Shown: piece after piece, positions 24,034 to 32,106 of the stretch | How the letters are laid out: each line of letters starts with the position of its first letter | Position numbering within the stretch: the first letter of the stretch is position 1 | NCBI GenBank assembly: GCA_026129095.1 | Contig: JAHCIT010000007.1 | Span: 62,001-126,000 of the forward strand | Length of the DNA stretch: 64,000 nucleotides | Source: Deltaproteobacteria bacterium | GTDB taxonomy: Bacteria; JAGRBM01; JAHCIT01 | Reading direction: 5' to 3' | Program-made: the position numbers and the translations under genes | The notes under the pieces: generated by a model | Database searches by the model: none | Told to the model about the DNA's origin: nothing | What the model saw: only the letters and a program-made list of their open reading frames with translations

Positions 24034-26366
24034 AACCGCTGAATACACTGATCCTTGTACTGGCCGTTTTCTGGCTGTTCGCCCCGGCCTTCGTGAACGG
24101 CGAAACCCTCTGGTCGCGGGATATCGCCGTCAACCACCTGCCGAATCTCGGCTACTGGATGCACCGGGTAGCCGGGGGAGAACTTCCCCACTGGAACCCC
24201 TATTCCGGAGGCGGCATGCCCTATGCCGCTGACCCGGTGCAGGGGACATTCTACCCGCCAAAGCTGCTCATCCTGGCGACGAGCGACCCCGTAACCGCCT
24301 ACAACTGGATCATTGCGCTGCACATGCTGGTTGCGGCGCTGGGCCTTGAACGGCTCCTTCGGGGTGCCGGTCTTGGCGCATTCGGAGCACTGGCCGGGGC
24401 GCTCATCTTCCTGTTCAGCGGGCCTATGGCAGCCGATACCCGGCAAACCCAGTTCATGTTCGCCCTTGCCTGGATGCCCTGGATGCTGGATGCTGCCCGG
24501 TGCCATCTTGCGGCCGGCGACTGCCTTTCGGGCCCGCTGCTTTCTGTATACGGCGGCCTGATACTCCTGGCTGGCGAACCGCAAACTTTCCTTGTCGCGT
24601 GGGGCACCGTGCTCCTTTACTGGTTCTGTACACCCGCTCCTATAGAACCGGGATCTCCGCGGAAAACACTCGCCACCAGCATTGGCAGCGCAGCCCTGTG
24701 GGGATCGCTCGGTATTGGGCTCAGCCTCATCCAGTGGGTTCCGGCCTGGATCATCGCGCAGGAGTCATCCCGTGCGACAGCGGGACTTGGCTATGCGGCG
24801 GCCGCCGAATGCTCCTTCCATCCGGTACGGCTCATGGAACTGTTCCTGCCACAGGTATTCGGCAGCGACATACGGGAGATGACCGCCTGGAGTCCGAAAT
24901 TCTCCTGCAGCGAGCAGATGCCGGTGTTCTATTTCCATTCGTTGTACACCGGCATTGCTACCCTTGCTCTCCTGCCGCTGGTATTCGTGAAAACACGCGA
25001 TGCGCGGCCGGTGGCCGTCCTCAAAACTTTAGCCCTCTGGCTCACGGGGCTGTCACTGGTGATCTCGATGGGACCATCCAGTCCCATTGATCTCTACCGT
25101 ATCCTTTACGACTGGTTGCCATCATGGAACCGGCTCCGGTTCCCGGAGCGGCTACTCCCATGGACGGCACTGGGGTTATCGGTCCTCGCAGCCATCGCCG
25201 CGAACCGATGGGAGACATCGCTCCGACTTCGGGACAGGCGGCGGTGGTACCCGGCTGTGGCTGCGGCAATTCTTCTGGCAATCATTGTTCTGCCTCCCTG
25301 GACGGCGATTTTCTCCAAACTGGACCCCCGTGCCTTCACATGGGCCGAGCCGGTGATCCTCCATGCGGCTAGAGACGGCCTCGCCGCTGCCCTCCTCTCC
25401 CTCGCAGTGTTTGTGATCACCGCCTTACGCTGGCCCGGCACGGCGGGCTTGCTGCTACCGGTTCTGCTGTTCATGGACGCTGGCAAACAGGCGGGGCGGA
25501 CGATGGACTTCTGGCCCGACCCGGCGTTCATCCGGACCGAGCCGGAACTCGCCTCTCATCTCCGCATCCTGAACAGTTCCGGCCCGGCACCGCTCCGGTA
25601 CGGTCCTCCCGGTGTACTGGTTACCCCTGCCAACCAGTATCGGGTGGCCGATCCGGTCACTCTGGCCGCCGCCAAGAACGCTGCCCTCGCCATCGACCAG
25701 GGGATTCTGTACCAGGTATCGGCCACCGCCACCGGCAACACACTGAAGTCGGCACGGCTGGAACTCGCCGAGCATTTTCTGGATCCTGTCCTTTACGAAC
25801 GGCTCCACGGGGCGTCGGTCATCGTCGCCGACCGGCAGTTTCCGCTGGAGAGCAAACAGTTCCACGCCGTTCATGAAACCCCGCAGGTAACAGTCTACCG
25901 GAACGGCGGGAACTCTTCCCGCGTGATCTGTCCCAGCTGGTGGGACAGCCTTCCCGATAACGAGGGAACTGTGCGGTTCATGGCTACCCCCGCCAGCCAG
26001 TTCGATCCCGACACAATGGCCGTCGGTCCGTTTGCCTCGGCCGGCACACGGGACACGCCAGCCGTAACCTGCCGTCTCGTCTCCTGGTCGGAGGAGCGGT
26101 ACGAGATAGAGGTGACACAAACTGACGATGCGCCGGTTGTCCTGCGTGAACTGTTTACCTCCGGATGGACGGCAAGGCTCGAAAATGTCCGCCCGCTCGA
26201 CATCCTGCCTGCCAACCATCTCCACCAGGCGGTGGTGGCTGGCCCCGGTAAGCACCGGATCATTTTTGAATACCGGACGCCGGGGCTTCTGGCGGGGGCC
26301 GCCGGAACGCTACTATCGCTCGTTCTCTTGGGACTGCTTGCCGTCCGACCGCGCCAGACGCACTGA
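24030..26366 (+). CDS. YfhO-like polytopic membrane protein with CTG start
   Basis: This is a 778-residue membrane protein with about a dozen helices and a soluble C-terminal domain. The loop LPHWNPYSGGGMPYAADPVQGTFYPPKLL near residues 55-85 is the signature of the YfhO family, which in Gram-positives is linked to glycosylation of cell-envelope polymers. I choose the CTG at 24030 because AAAGGAG lies 8 bases upstream and because residues 4-22 then complete the first transmembrane helix (NTLILVLAVFWLFAPAFV); the next in-frame start is a GTG at 24093, which would remove that helix. CTG is rare, so this needs care. It overlaps the CoA-transferase gene. Its role is probably sugar or lipid transfer, from family only. 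Confidence 0.72.
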   Translation: MKPLNTLILVLAVFWLFAPAFVNGETLWSRDIAVNHLPNLGYWMHRVAGGELPHWNPYSGGGMPYAADPVQGTFYPPKLLILATSDPVTAYNWIIALHMLVAALGLERLLRGAGLGAFGALAGALIFLFSGPMAADTRQTQFMFALAWMPWMLDAARCHLAAGDCLSGPLLSVYGGLILLAGEPQTFLVAWGTVLLYWFCTPAPIEPGSPRKTLATSIGSAALWGSLGIGLSLIQWVPAWIIAQESSRATAGLGYAAAAECSFHPVRLMELFLPQVFGSDIREMTAWSPKFSCSEQMPVFYFHSLYTGIATLALLPLVFVKTRDARPVAVLKTLALWLTGLSLVISMGPSSPIDLYRILYDWLPSWNRLRFPERLLPWTALGLSVLAAIAANRWETSLRLRDRRRWYPAVAAAILLAIIVLPPWTAIFSKLDPRAFTWAEPVILHAARDGLAAALLSLAVFVITALRWPGTAGLLLPVLLFMDAGKQAGRTMDFWPDPAFIRTEPELASHLRILNSSGPAPLRYGPPGVLVTPANQYRVADPVTLAAAKNAALAIDQGILYQVSATATGNTLKSARLELAEHFLDPVLYERLHGASVIVADRQFPLESKQFHAVHETPQVTVYRNGGNSSRVICPSWWDSLPDNEGTVRFMATPASQFDPDTMAVGPFASAGTRDTPAVTCRLVSWSEERYEIEVTQTDDAPVVLRELFTSGWTARLENVRPLDILPANHLHQAVVAGPGKHRIIFEYRTPGLLAGAAGTLLSLVLLGLLAVRPRQTH

Positions 26367-26466
26367 ATCGCCCTTAAGGGCACGCCTCAGGCAGCCGATT
26401 TTGACGCCGTGCGGCCATCGGCTACGTTAGGCGGCCTTACGGTACGGCCCATGGGCTGGAAATTAC

Positions 26467-26482
26467 AGGGCTTTGAAGCCCT
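26467..26482 (+). promoter_or_regulatory. Hairpin in the aroF leader
   Basis: AGGGCTTTGAAGCCCT is a perfect palindrome ending 21 bases before the aroF start. It could affect translation or transcription of the leader. No terminator-type T-run follows. Confidence 0.3.
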
Positions 26483-26503
26483 CAGAGGACGGTAGCGACC
26501 CAC

Positions 26504-27520
26504 ATGATCGTAGTATTCAAGCCGGATGCGACCCAGGAACAGGTTGACCAGGTGGCCGAACAGGTCACAGGCATGGGGCTCCGGGTCCACTTCAACAAAG
26601 GCGCGGAGCGGACGATCATGGGAGCGGTTGGCGACGACCGCAAGCTCCAGAGCGCCAACTGGCAGAGCTGGCCAGGCGTCGAGCAGGTGATCCCGATTCT
26701 TGCCCCGTACAAGCTGGTGAGCCGCGACTTCCAGAAGCACGATTCATCCATTGACGTGCGCGGCGAGCGGATCGGCGCGAAGGACAAGATGCAGGTGATG
26801 GCGGGTCCGTGCTCGGTGGAGAGCGTCGAACAGATGATGCACCTGGCCGATGTGGTGAAGACCGAGGGCCTGGGGTTCATGCGTGGCGGCGCCTACAAGC
26901 CCCGCACCTCGCCCTATGCCTTCCAGGGACTGGAGAGCGAGGGACTCGACATCCTCATGGAAGCCAAGAAGAAGACCGGCCTCCGCATCGTAACCGAACT
27001 GATGGACCCGCGCGACATTCCGCTATTCGAGGGCCGGGCCGACGTGATCCAGATCGGCGCACGAAACATGCAGAACTTCCGGCTGCTGAAGGAAGTGGGG
27101 CAACTGAAGACCCCGGTGCTCCTGAAGCGGGGCCTCGCCAATACGCTGAAGGAACTGCTCATGGCAGCCGAATACATCGCCGCCGGCGGCAACCTGAACA
27201 TCATCCTGTGCGAGCGCGGCATCCGCACGTTCGAGACCGACACCCGCAACACCTTCGATGTGAGCGCCATTCCGGTGCTGAAGGAAAAGACGCATCTCCC
27301 GGTCATCGCCGACCCCTCGCACGCCGGTGGGCGCTGGGATCTGGTGGAGCCTCTGGCACTGGCTGCCGTCGCCGCCGGAGCCGACGGCCTCATCGTCGAG
27401 ATTCACCACCAGCCGGAGAAGGCCCTCTGCGACGGCGACCAGGCGCTAAAGCCACCCAAGTTCGTCAAGCTGATGGAGAAGATCCGCGCCGTCGCCAAGA
27501 TCGTCGGCCGCGACGCCTGA
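26504..27520 (+). CDS. aroF: 3-deoxy-7-phosphoheptulonate synthase (DAHP synthase, type I beta)
   Basis: This 338-residue protein opens with a ferredoxin-like regulatory domain (residues 1-70, MIVVFKPDATQEQVDQVAEQ), then the TIM-barrel catalytic core. The core has AGPCSVES (101-108), RGGAYKPRTSPYAFQG, RDIPLFEGRADVIQIGARNMQN, LLKRGLANTLKE and ADPSHAGGR. It condenses phosphoenolpyruvate and erythrose 4-phosphate, the first step of aromatic amino-acid synthesis. The order and the short N-terminal domain match the Thermotoga-type enzymes, in which the small domain mediates feedback inhibition. It stands alone, 137 bases after the previous gene, with a small palindrome in its leader. Confidence 0.95.
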   Translation: MIVVFKPDATQEQVDQVAEQVTGMGLRVHFNKGAERTIMGAVGDDRKLQSANWQSWPGVEQVIPILAPYKLVSRDFQKHDSSIDVRGERIGAKDKMQVMAGPCSVESVEQMMHLADVVKTEGLGFMRGGAYKPRTSPYAFQGLESEGLDILMEAKKKTGLRIVTELMDPRDIPLFEGRADVIQIGARNMQNFRLLKEVGQLKTPVLLKRGLANTLKELLMAAEYIAAGGNLNIILCERGIRTFETDTRNTFDVSAIPVLKEKTHLPVIADPSHAGGRWDLVEPLALAAVAAGADGLIVEIHHQPEKALCDGDQALKPPKFVKLMEKIRAVAKIVGRDA

Positions 27521-27618
27521 GGATACGCCGCTTCCCCTCCCGAAGTGGAGTAACTGGCGAGCCGAAAGGCCACTTCCCCGCCTTGCCCCCTGCCCTTCCT
27601 CTCCGGAATACTCCCGCC

Positions 27619-28161
27619 GTGAGCGCCGATCCCGAGTCGAGGAATCCGCCGGTTGAGCTCTCCCGCATGCGGGAACTCGACCTCGACGAGATCATGCGGG
27701 TCGAAAGGCTGTCGTTCAGCTCCCCCTGGAAACGGGACATGTTCCTGGAGGAGCTGAACCGGCACCACTCAGTCACCTGGGTGGCGCGGGCAGCGGGACT
27801 TTCCGCCAGACCCCTGATCGGTTATGTGATGTTCTGGCTGATCGCTGATGAACTGCATATCCTCAACATCGCCGTCGATCCCGACTGGCGGCAGATGGGG
27901 ATCGGCACCAGGCTCATGGAAACGGTGCTCACCGCCGCCAAGGGGCATCAGAGCGCGCTCATCGTGCTGGATGTCCGTCCGGCCAACCGGGCGGCCCGGA
28001 AACTCTATGAGAGATTCGGTTTCAGGACCGTGGGCGTCCGGCCGCAGTATTATTCGGACACCGGCGAGGATGCGCTGGTGATGGTGCGCGAGGCCCCGTT
28101 CGAGCCCATGTGCCCCGGCAAACCGGCCGGCGGCAGTCCAGCAAGCGAAGGGAACCCATGA
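27619..28161 (+). CDS. rimI: Ribosomal-protein-S18-alanine N-acetyltransferase-like GNAT protein
   Basis: The protein has 180 residues from a GTG at 27619; an ATG at 27667 (164 residues) is equally possible. The GNAT fold is clear: the ERLSFSSPWKRDMFLEEL opening of RimI enzymes, HILNIAVDPDWRQMGIGTRLM with the acetyl-CoA pyrophosphate loop, and LDVRPANRAARKLYERFGF. RimI acetylates the N-terminal alanine of ribosomal protein S18, and this protein retains the E-x-x-SF-x-x-PW start. The stop overlaps the pyrK start as ATGA, an unusual pairing of RimI with pyrimidine genes. Confidence 0.85.
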   Translation: MSADPESRNPPVELSRMRELDLDEIMRVERLSFSSPWKRDMFLEELNRHHSVTWVARAAGLSARPLIGYVMFWLIADELHILNIAVDPDWRQMGIGTRLMETVLTAAKGHQSALIVLDVRPANRAARKLYERFGFRTVGVRPQYYSDTGEDALVMVREAPFEPMCPGKPAGGSPASEGNP

Positions 28162-28955
28162 CCGTCGAAACTCCTGTTACCGCAAGCTTCCAGTCGGCCC
28201 GTCGTCTTTCGCCGGGCAATGACCCAGCCGGAGCCATGTACGAGATCAGGTTCCGGATGCTATCCGGCCACCAGCCGGCCCGTCCGGGCCAGTTTTATAT
28301 GGTCCGCCCGGCCATCGGCTCTGCGCCGCTGCTTCCCCGCCCGCTTGCGCCGTTTCTGGACACCAGGGACGAGATCGCCTTCGGCATCCGGGTGATAGGC
28401 GACGGCACACGGCGCATGATCGCTGCGATGAAAGGCGAGCCGTGGACCGTACTGGGGCCTTACGGCAACGGATTCGACGCGCCCGTCACTCCCAGGGAAA
28501 AGATATGGCTCGTGGGTGGCGGCATCGGCGTGCCCCCGCTCGTTCACCTGGCCAGCCAGTATCCATCTGACTACACGGCGATCATCGGCGCGAAAACCGG
28601 TGGTGAACTCCACTGGACCCGGCAGTTCGGCGGCGCGGGGGTGTTCCTCTCGACCGACGACGGCTCGGAAGGTTTCAGGGGGACGGCGGCAGACCTGCTG
28701 CGCCATCTTCTGTCCAGGGCCACCAAGCCCGACCGGATCATCACCTGCGGTCCCCACCCGCTCATGGCGGCCACGGCTGCCATTTGCCGCGCCGCCAACA
28801 TCCGGTGCGATGTATCGCTTGAGGAACGGATGGCCTGTGGTACCGGAATCTGCATCAGCTGCGTTTGCCGTATCCGCACGCCAGACGGTAACTACCGCCA
28901 TGCCCGCGTCTGCGCGGAAGGCCCTGTTTTCCCCGCCGAGGAGGTTCACTGGTGA
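28158..28955 (+). CDS. pyrK: Dihydroorotate dehydrogenase electron-transfer subunit PyrK
   Basis: The protein has 265 residues from the ATG at 28158 (ATGA overlap with rimI). The N-terminal half binds FAD (RPGQFYMVRP), followed by an NAD-binding region with WLVGGGIGVPPL. The C-terminal cluster motif ACGTGICISC...ARVC provides Cys227, Cys232, Cys235 and Cys252 for a [2Fe-2S] centre. PyrK passes electrons from PyrD's FMN to NAD in the class 1B enzyme of pyrimidine synthesis. Its stop overlaps the GTG of pyrD (GTGA), so the two subunits are translationally coupled, as expected for a heterotetramer. Confidence 0.93.
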   Translation: MTVETPVTASFQSARRLSPGNDPAGAMYEIRFRMLSGHQPARPGQFYMVRPAIGSAPLLPRPLAPFLDTRDEIAFGIRVIGDGTRRMIAAMKGEPWTVLGPYGNGFDAPVTPREKIWLVGGGIGVPPLVHLASQYPSDYTAIIGAKTGGELHWTRQFGGAGVFLSTDDGSEGFRGTAADLLRHLLSRATKPDRIITCGPHPLMAATAAICRAANIRCDVSLEERMACGTGICISCVCRIRTPDGNYRHARVCAEGPVFPAEEVHW

Positions 28956-30061
28956 GCCCGAAGAAAAAAGCCAAGGCCCCTGCCCGCAAGGCGGCATCCA
29001 AAGCCAGAGGGAAAAGACCGGCTACGAAGTCCGTCAGCCGCCCGAAGACACGGATCACCGTGAAAGCAGCCCACCGGCCTGCCGAAAAGCTCCCGCCGGT
29101 GGATCTCACCGCGCAGGTCGGAACCCTGGTGTTCAAGAACCCGGTCATGCTCGCCTCCGGGTGCGGCGGCTACGGCCCGGAACTGAAGGAGTTCTACGAG
29201 CCGTCCATCCTGGGCGGCATCGTCGTCAAGAGTCTCTCGCTGAAGGCCCGGCTGGGGAATGCTACTCCCCGCACCGTGGAAACGGCCTCTGGCATGCTGA
29301 ACGCCATCGGTATCCAGAGCGGCGGTATTCATGACTTCATCGAGACAAAGCTCCCGGCGCTCACCGGCGCCCGGACCGTCGTCATCGCCTCGATCTTCGA
29401 GGAAACCATTGGCGGCTATGCTGAACTGGCAAAAGTTCTGGACCATGTGGAGCGCGTGAACGGGATCGAGGTGAATCTTTCCTGCCCGAACGTGGAAAAG
29501 GGCGGGATCGTGTTCGGCACCGACCCCTCACAGGCGGCACTGGTCATCGAGGCGGTCCGCCGGGCCACCACCAAGCCGGTCTGGGCGAAGCTCTCGCCGA
29601 ATGTCACCAGCGTGGTGGATATCGCCAAGGCGGTGGAGAGCGCAGGTGCCGACGCCGTGACCGCCATCAACACCCTGCAGGGGATGGCCGTTGACTGGCG
29701 CGCCCGGAAGCCGGTCCTCGCCAACCGGACAGGTGGCCTGTCAGGCCCGGCCATCAAGCCTGTGGCTCTCAGAATCGTGGACGAACTGAAGCGCTCCGAC
29801 CTCGGGATTCCGATTGTTGGCGCTGGGGGAATCTCCAGCGCCGAGGATATTTGCGAGTTTCTGGCGACGGGGGCTTCGGCGGTGCAACTCGGTACGATCA
29901 ACTATCTGGACCCCAAGGCCGCGCCCCGGCTCATCACCGACCTTAACCGGCTGCTGGCGAAGGAAAATATCCCCAGTGCCCGGAGCCTCGTCGGGGCAAT
30001 CTCCGGGGGCTCGATGAAACAGATGTCCCGTGATCTCGCCGAATTTTTCAAGAGCTTTTAG
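28952..30061 (+). CDS. pyrD: Dihydroorotate dehydrogenase, class 1B catalytic subunit, with basic N-terminal extension
   Basis: This 369-residue protein begins at a GTG overlapping pyrK. Residues about 50-365 form the usual TIM barrel: NPVMLASGCGGYG, VVKSLSLKARLGN, NAIGIQSGG, VNLSCPN (catalytic Cys region), and GAGGISSAEDICEFLATGASAVQLGT. It oxidises dihydroorotate to orotate. Class 1B PyrD proteins are usually about 305 residues, and here roughly 48 extra N-terminal residues are rich in Lys, Arg and Ala (SPKKKAKAPARKAASKARG), resembling nucleic-acid-binding tails. A later start would remove the overlap with pyrK, and no ATG lies before the barrel. Confidence 0.9.
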   Translation: MSPKKKAKAPARKAASKARGKRPATKSVSRPKTRITVKAAHRPAEKLPPVDLTAQVGTLVFKNPVMLASGCGGYGPELKEFYEPSILGGIVVKSLSLKARLGNATPRTVETASGMLNAIGIQSGGIHDFIETKLPALTGARTVVIASIFEETIGGYAELAKVLDHVERVNGIEVNLSCPNVEKGGIVFGTDPSQAALVIEAVRRATTKPVWAKLSPNVTSVVDIAKAVESAGADAVTAINTLQGMAVDWRARKPVLANRTGGLSGPAIKPVALRIVDELKRSDLGIPIVGAGGISSAEDICEFLATGASAVQLGTINYLDPKAAPRLITDLNRLLAKENIPSARSLVGAISGGSMKQMSRDLAEFFKSF

Positions 30062-30064
30062 CAA

Positions 30065-31015
30065 ATGAAGAACGGCCTCTACGGATCACGGAAACGGCTT
30101 CCACCACCGAAGCTCATCCCCGTTCCGGCCGCCAAGCCCGAGGATGTTGTCGTCGATACCGACGGTTCGCTCATCACCGGCACCGAGGACGGCCAGATAT
30201 TCCGGCTGGACCCCGTCACGGGCAAGGCAGTCCGGATCGCCCGCACCGGCGGACGGCCCCTGGGGATTGAATTCCTTCCGGACCGAAAGCTTCTTATCTG
30301 CGACAGCAAGCGGGGACTGCTGGCGGCCGATCCGGCCACCGGCAAGGTCGAGGTTCTACTGGACAGGGTGGGTGGCCGCCAGATGCGGTTCTGCAACAAC
30401 GCCGCCGTCGCCAGCGACGGGACTGTCTACTTCAGCGATTCATCGCTCCGGTACGGCATCGACCACTACCGCCGCGATGTGATCGAGAACCGGCCGAGCG
30501 GCCGGCTCCTCCGGTTCACACCTGCAAAAACAGTCGACGTGTTGATTGAAAATATCCCGTTTGCCAATGGCGTGGCACTGGCACCTGACGAATCGTTTGC
30601 CGTCGTTGCGGAAACCGCCGGATACTGTCTGACCCGTTACTGGCTGAAGGGCCCCCAGACCGGCCGGAGCGATACCTTCGCCGCCGACCTGCCGGGGATG
30701 CCGGACAATCTCTCCACCGGCTCGGACGGACTGCTCTGGGTGGCGCTCGCCTCGCCACGGGATCGCCGGCTCGAATCGATCCTGAAGCTCCCCTATCCCT
30801 TGAGAAAGCTGCTCTCACGGATACCGGAATCAGTCGGTCCGGCTGTGGCGCGCAGCGTCCTGATGATGGCGTTCGATTTTTCGGGCCGCTGTGTACACAA
30901 CCTTGAAGGTGATGCCGGTTCCTTCCATATGGTCACTGGTGTGCGTGAATATCAGGGAACGATCTACGCTGGCAGCATTGTCGAAAGCGCCATAGCGGCG
31001 TTTCGGTTCGCCTAA
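30065..31015 (+). CDS. SMP-30/gluconolactonase/strictosidine-synthase-like beta-propeller protein
   Basis: The 316 residues show the repeat pattern of a six-bladed propeller: EDVVVDTDGSLITGTEDGQIFRLD, LLICDSKRGLLA, AVASDGTVYFSDSSLRYG and FANGVALAPDESFAVVAET. These match the SMP-30/strictosidine synthase group, which contains lactonases and paraoxonase-like hydrolases. There is no signal peptide, so it should be cytoplasmic. It starts 3 bases after pyrD and is probably cotranscribed. The substrate is unknown. Confidence 0.8.
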   Translation: MKNGLYGSRKRLPPPKLIPVPAAKPEDVVVDTDGSLITGTEDGQIFRLDPVTGKAVRIARTGGRPLGIEFLPDRKLLICDSKRGLLAADPATGKVEVLLDRVGGRQMRFCNNAAVASDGTVYFSDSSLRYGIDHYRRDVIENRPSGRLLRFTPAKTVDVLIENIPFANGVALAPDESFAVVAETAGYCLTRYWLKGPQTGRSDTFAADLPGMPDNLSTGSDGLLWVALASPRDRRLESILKLPYPLRKLLSRIPESVGPAVARSVLMMAFDFSGRCVHNLEGDAGSFHMVTGVREYQGTIYAGSIVESAIAAFRFA

Positions 31016-31140
31016 TTCCTCAAGCATTTTTAATAGTTACATCCCTTGCCGCCTCCGCCAGCCGTGCAAATATTCAAGCGGCGGAGCGGGTTCACTGGCT
31101 GGCTACCAGTTGTTGTACCGCTACCCGGAGGACTACCCTG

Positions 31141-31995
31141 ATGTTCGCAAACCGGCTCAAGACCTTTCTTCTTCTGGCAGGACTGTCGGCGCTGCTCATC
31201 TATGTAGGCGCGCTGCTCGGCGGAGAGACCGGCCTCATCATGGCATTCGGCATGGCCATCCTGATGAATGTGGGAAGTTACTGGTTTTCCGACAAGATCG
31301 TCCTGCGTATGTACCGGGCCCGCCCGGTTACACCGGAACAGGCACCGCGCCTCTATGCGCTCTGCGAGAAACTGGCAAGGAACGCGAAGATTCCGATGCC
31401 GCGCATCTACATCATCCCCGAACAGACGCCCAATGCCTTTGCCACGGGCCGCAATCCCGAGCATGGCGTCGTGGCGCTCACCGAAGGCATCATGAACATG
31501 CTGAACGAGCGTGAACTGGCTGGCGTGATCGCCCACGAGATGGGGCACATCAAGAACCGGGATATCCTGGTACAGACCGTGGCGGCCGTCATCGCAGCAG
31601 CGCTCCAGTTTCTCGCCCACTTCGCCATGTTCTTCAGCGGCGGCCGCCGCGACGAGCGGGGAACGCATCCGGCCATTGCCATCATCATCATGATCCTGTC
31701 GCCGATTGCGGCCCTGCTGATCCAGTCCATGATTAGCCGTACCCGCGAATACATGGCCGATTCGACTGGCGCGGCCATCGCCCAGGATACACAGGGACTC
31801 CAGAGCGCGCTGATGAAGATCGACAACTACGCCCGGGGCGTCCCGATGCAGCATACCCATGAGGCGACCGCCCACATGTTCATCATCAACCCGCTCGCGG
31901 GGGGTGGCCTCGTCAAGCTGTTCTCCACCCACCCCGCCACCCAGGAGCGGGTGAAGGCCTTGCAGGAGCTCGATATCCGTACTGTGCAATTGTAA
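31141..31995 (+). CDS. htpX: Membrane zinc metalloprotease HtpX
   Basis: This 284-residue protein has two N-terminal transmembrane helices (residues 8-27 and 30-48), then the cytosolic catalytic region with the zinc site HEMGH at residues 132-136. PNAFATGRNPEHGVVALTEG and SRTREYMADSTGA follow, the latter supplying the third zinc ligand. HtpX degrades damaged membrane proteins in envelope stress. The sequence is intact. It follows the SMP-30 gene by 125 bases, and a weak hairpin (GAGACG paired with CGTCTC at 31999-32017) follows its stop. Confidence 0.95.
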   Translation: MFANRLKTFLLLAGLSALLIYVGALLGGETGLIMAFGMAILMNVGSYWFSDKIVLRMYRARPVTPEQAPRLYALCEKLARNAKIPMPRIYIIPEQTPNAFATGRNPEHGVVALTEGIMNMLNERELAGVIAHEMGHIKNRDILVQTVAAVIAAALQFLAHFAMFFSGGRRDERGTHPAIAIIIMILSPIAALLIQSMISRTREYMADSTGAAIAQDTQGLQSALMKIDNYARGVPMQHTHEATAHMFIINPLAGGGLVKLFSTHPATQERVKALQELDIRTVQL

Positions 31996-31998
31996 GAG

Positions 31999-32017
31999 GA
32001 GACGCCGGGCACGTCTC
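31999..32017 (+). terminator. Weak hairpin after htpX
   Basis: GAGACG pairs with CGTCTC around a 7-base loop, immediately after the htpX stop and before a short TTAT. The stem is short and has no real T-run, so termination is uncertain. Confidence 0.3.
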
Positions 32018-32106
32018 TTATGCCCCGCCGCGTCAAATATTTTTCGGATTGCGAGCCGATGCCCCGTAGCCGCTGAGGCTGCTTCAGGGGTAAAATACCT
32101 CGACGT

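Noticed and set aside
26809-27618. Upstream extension of the rimI reading frame
   Set aside because: The frame runs through aroF out of frame, and the GNAT similarity begins only after about 27660.
31050-31092. GC-rich inverted repeat before htpX
   Set aside because: CCGCCTCCGCC and GGCGGAGCGGG pair imperfectly, and the loop is long. It could be chance in GC-rich DNA, so I give it no function.
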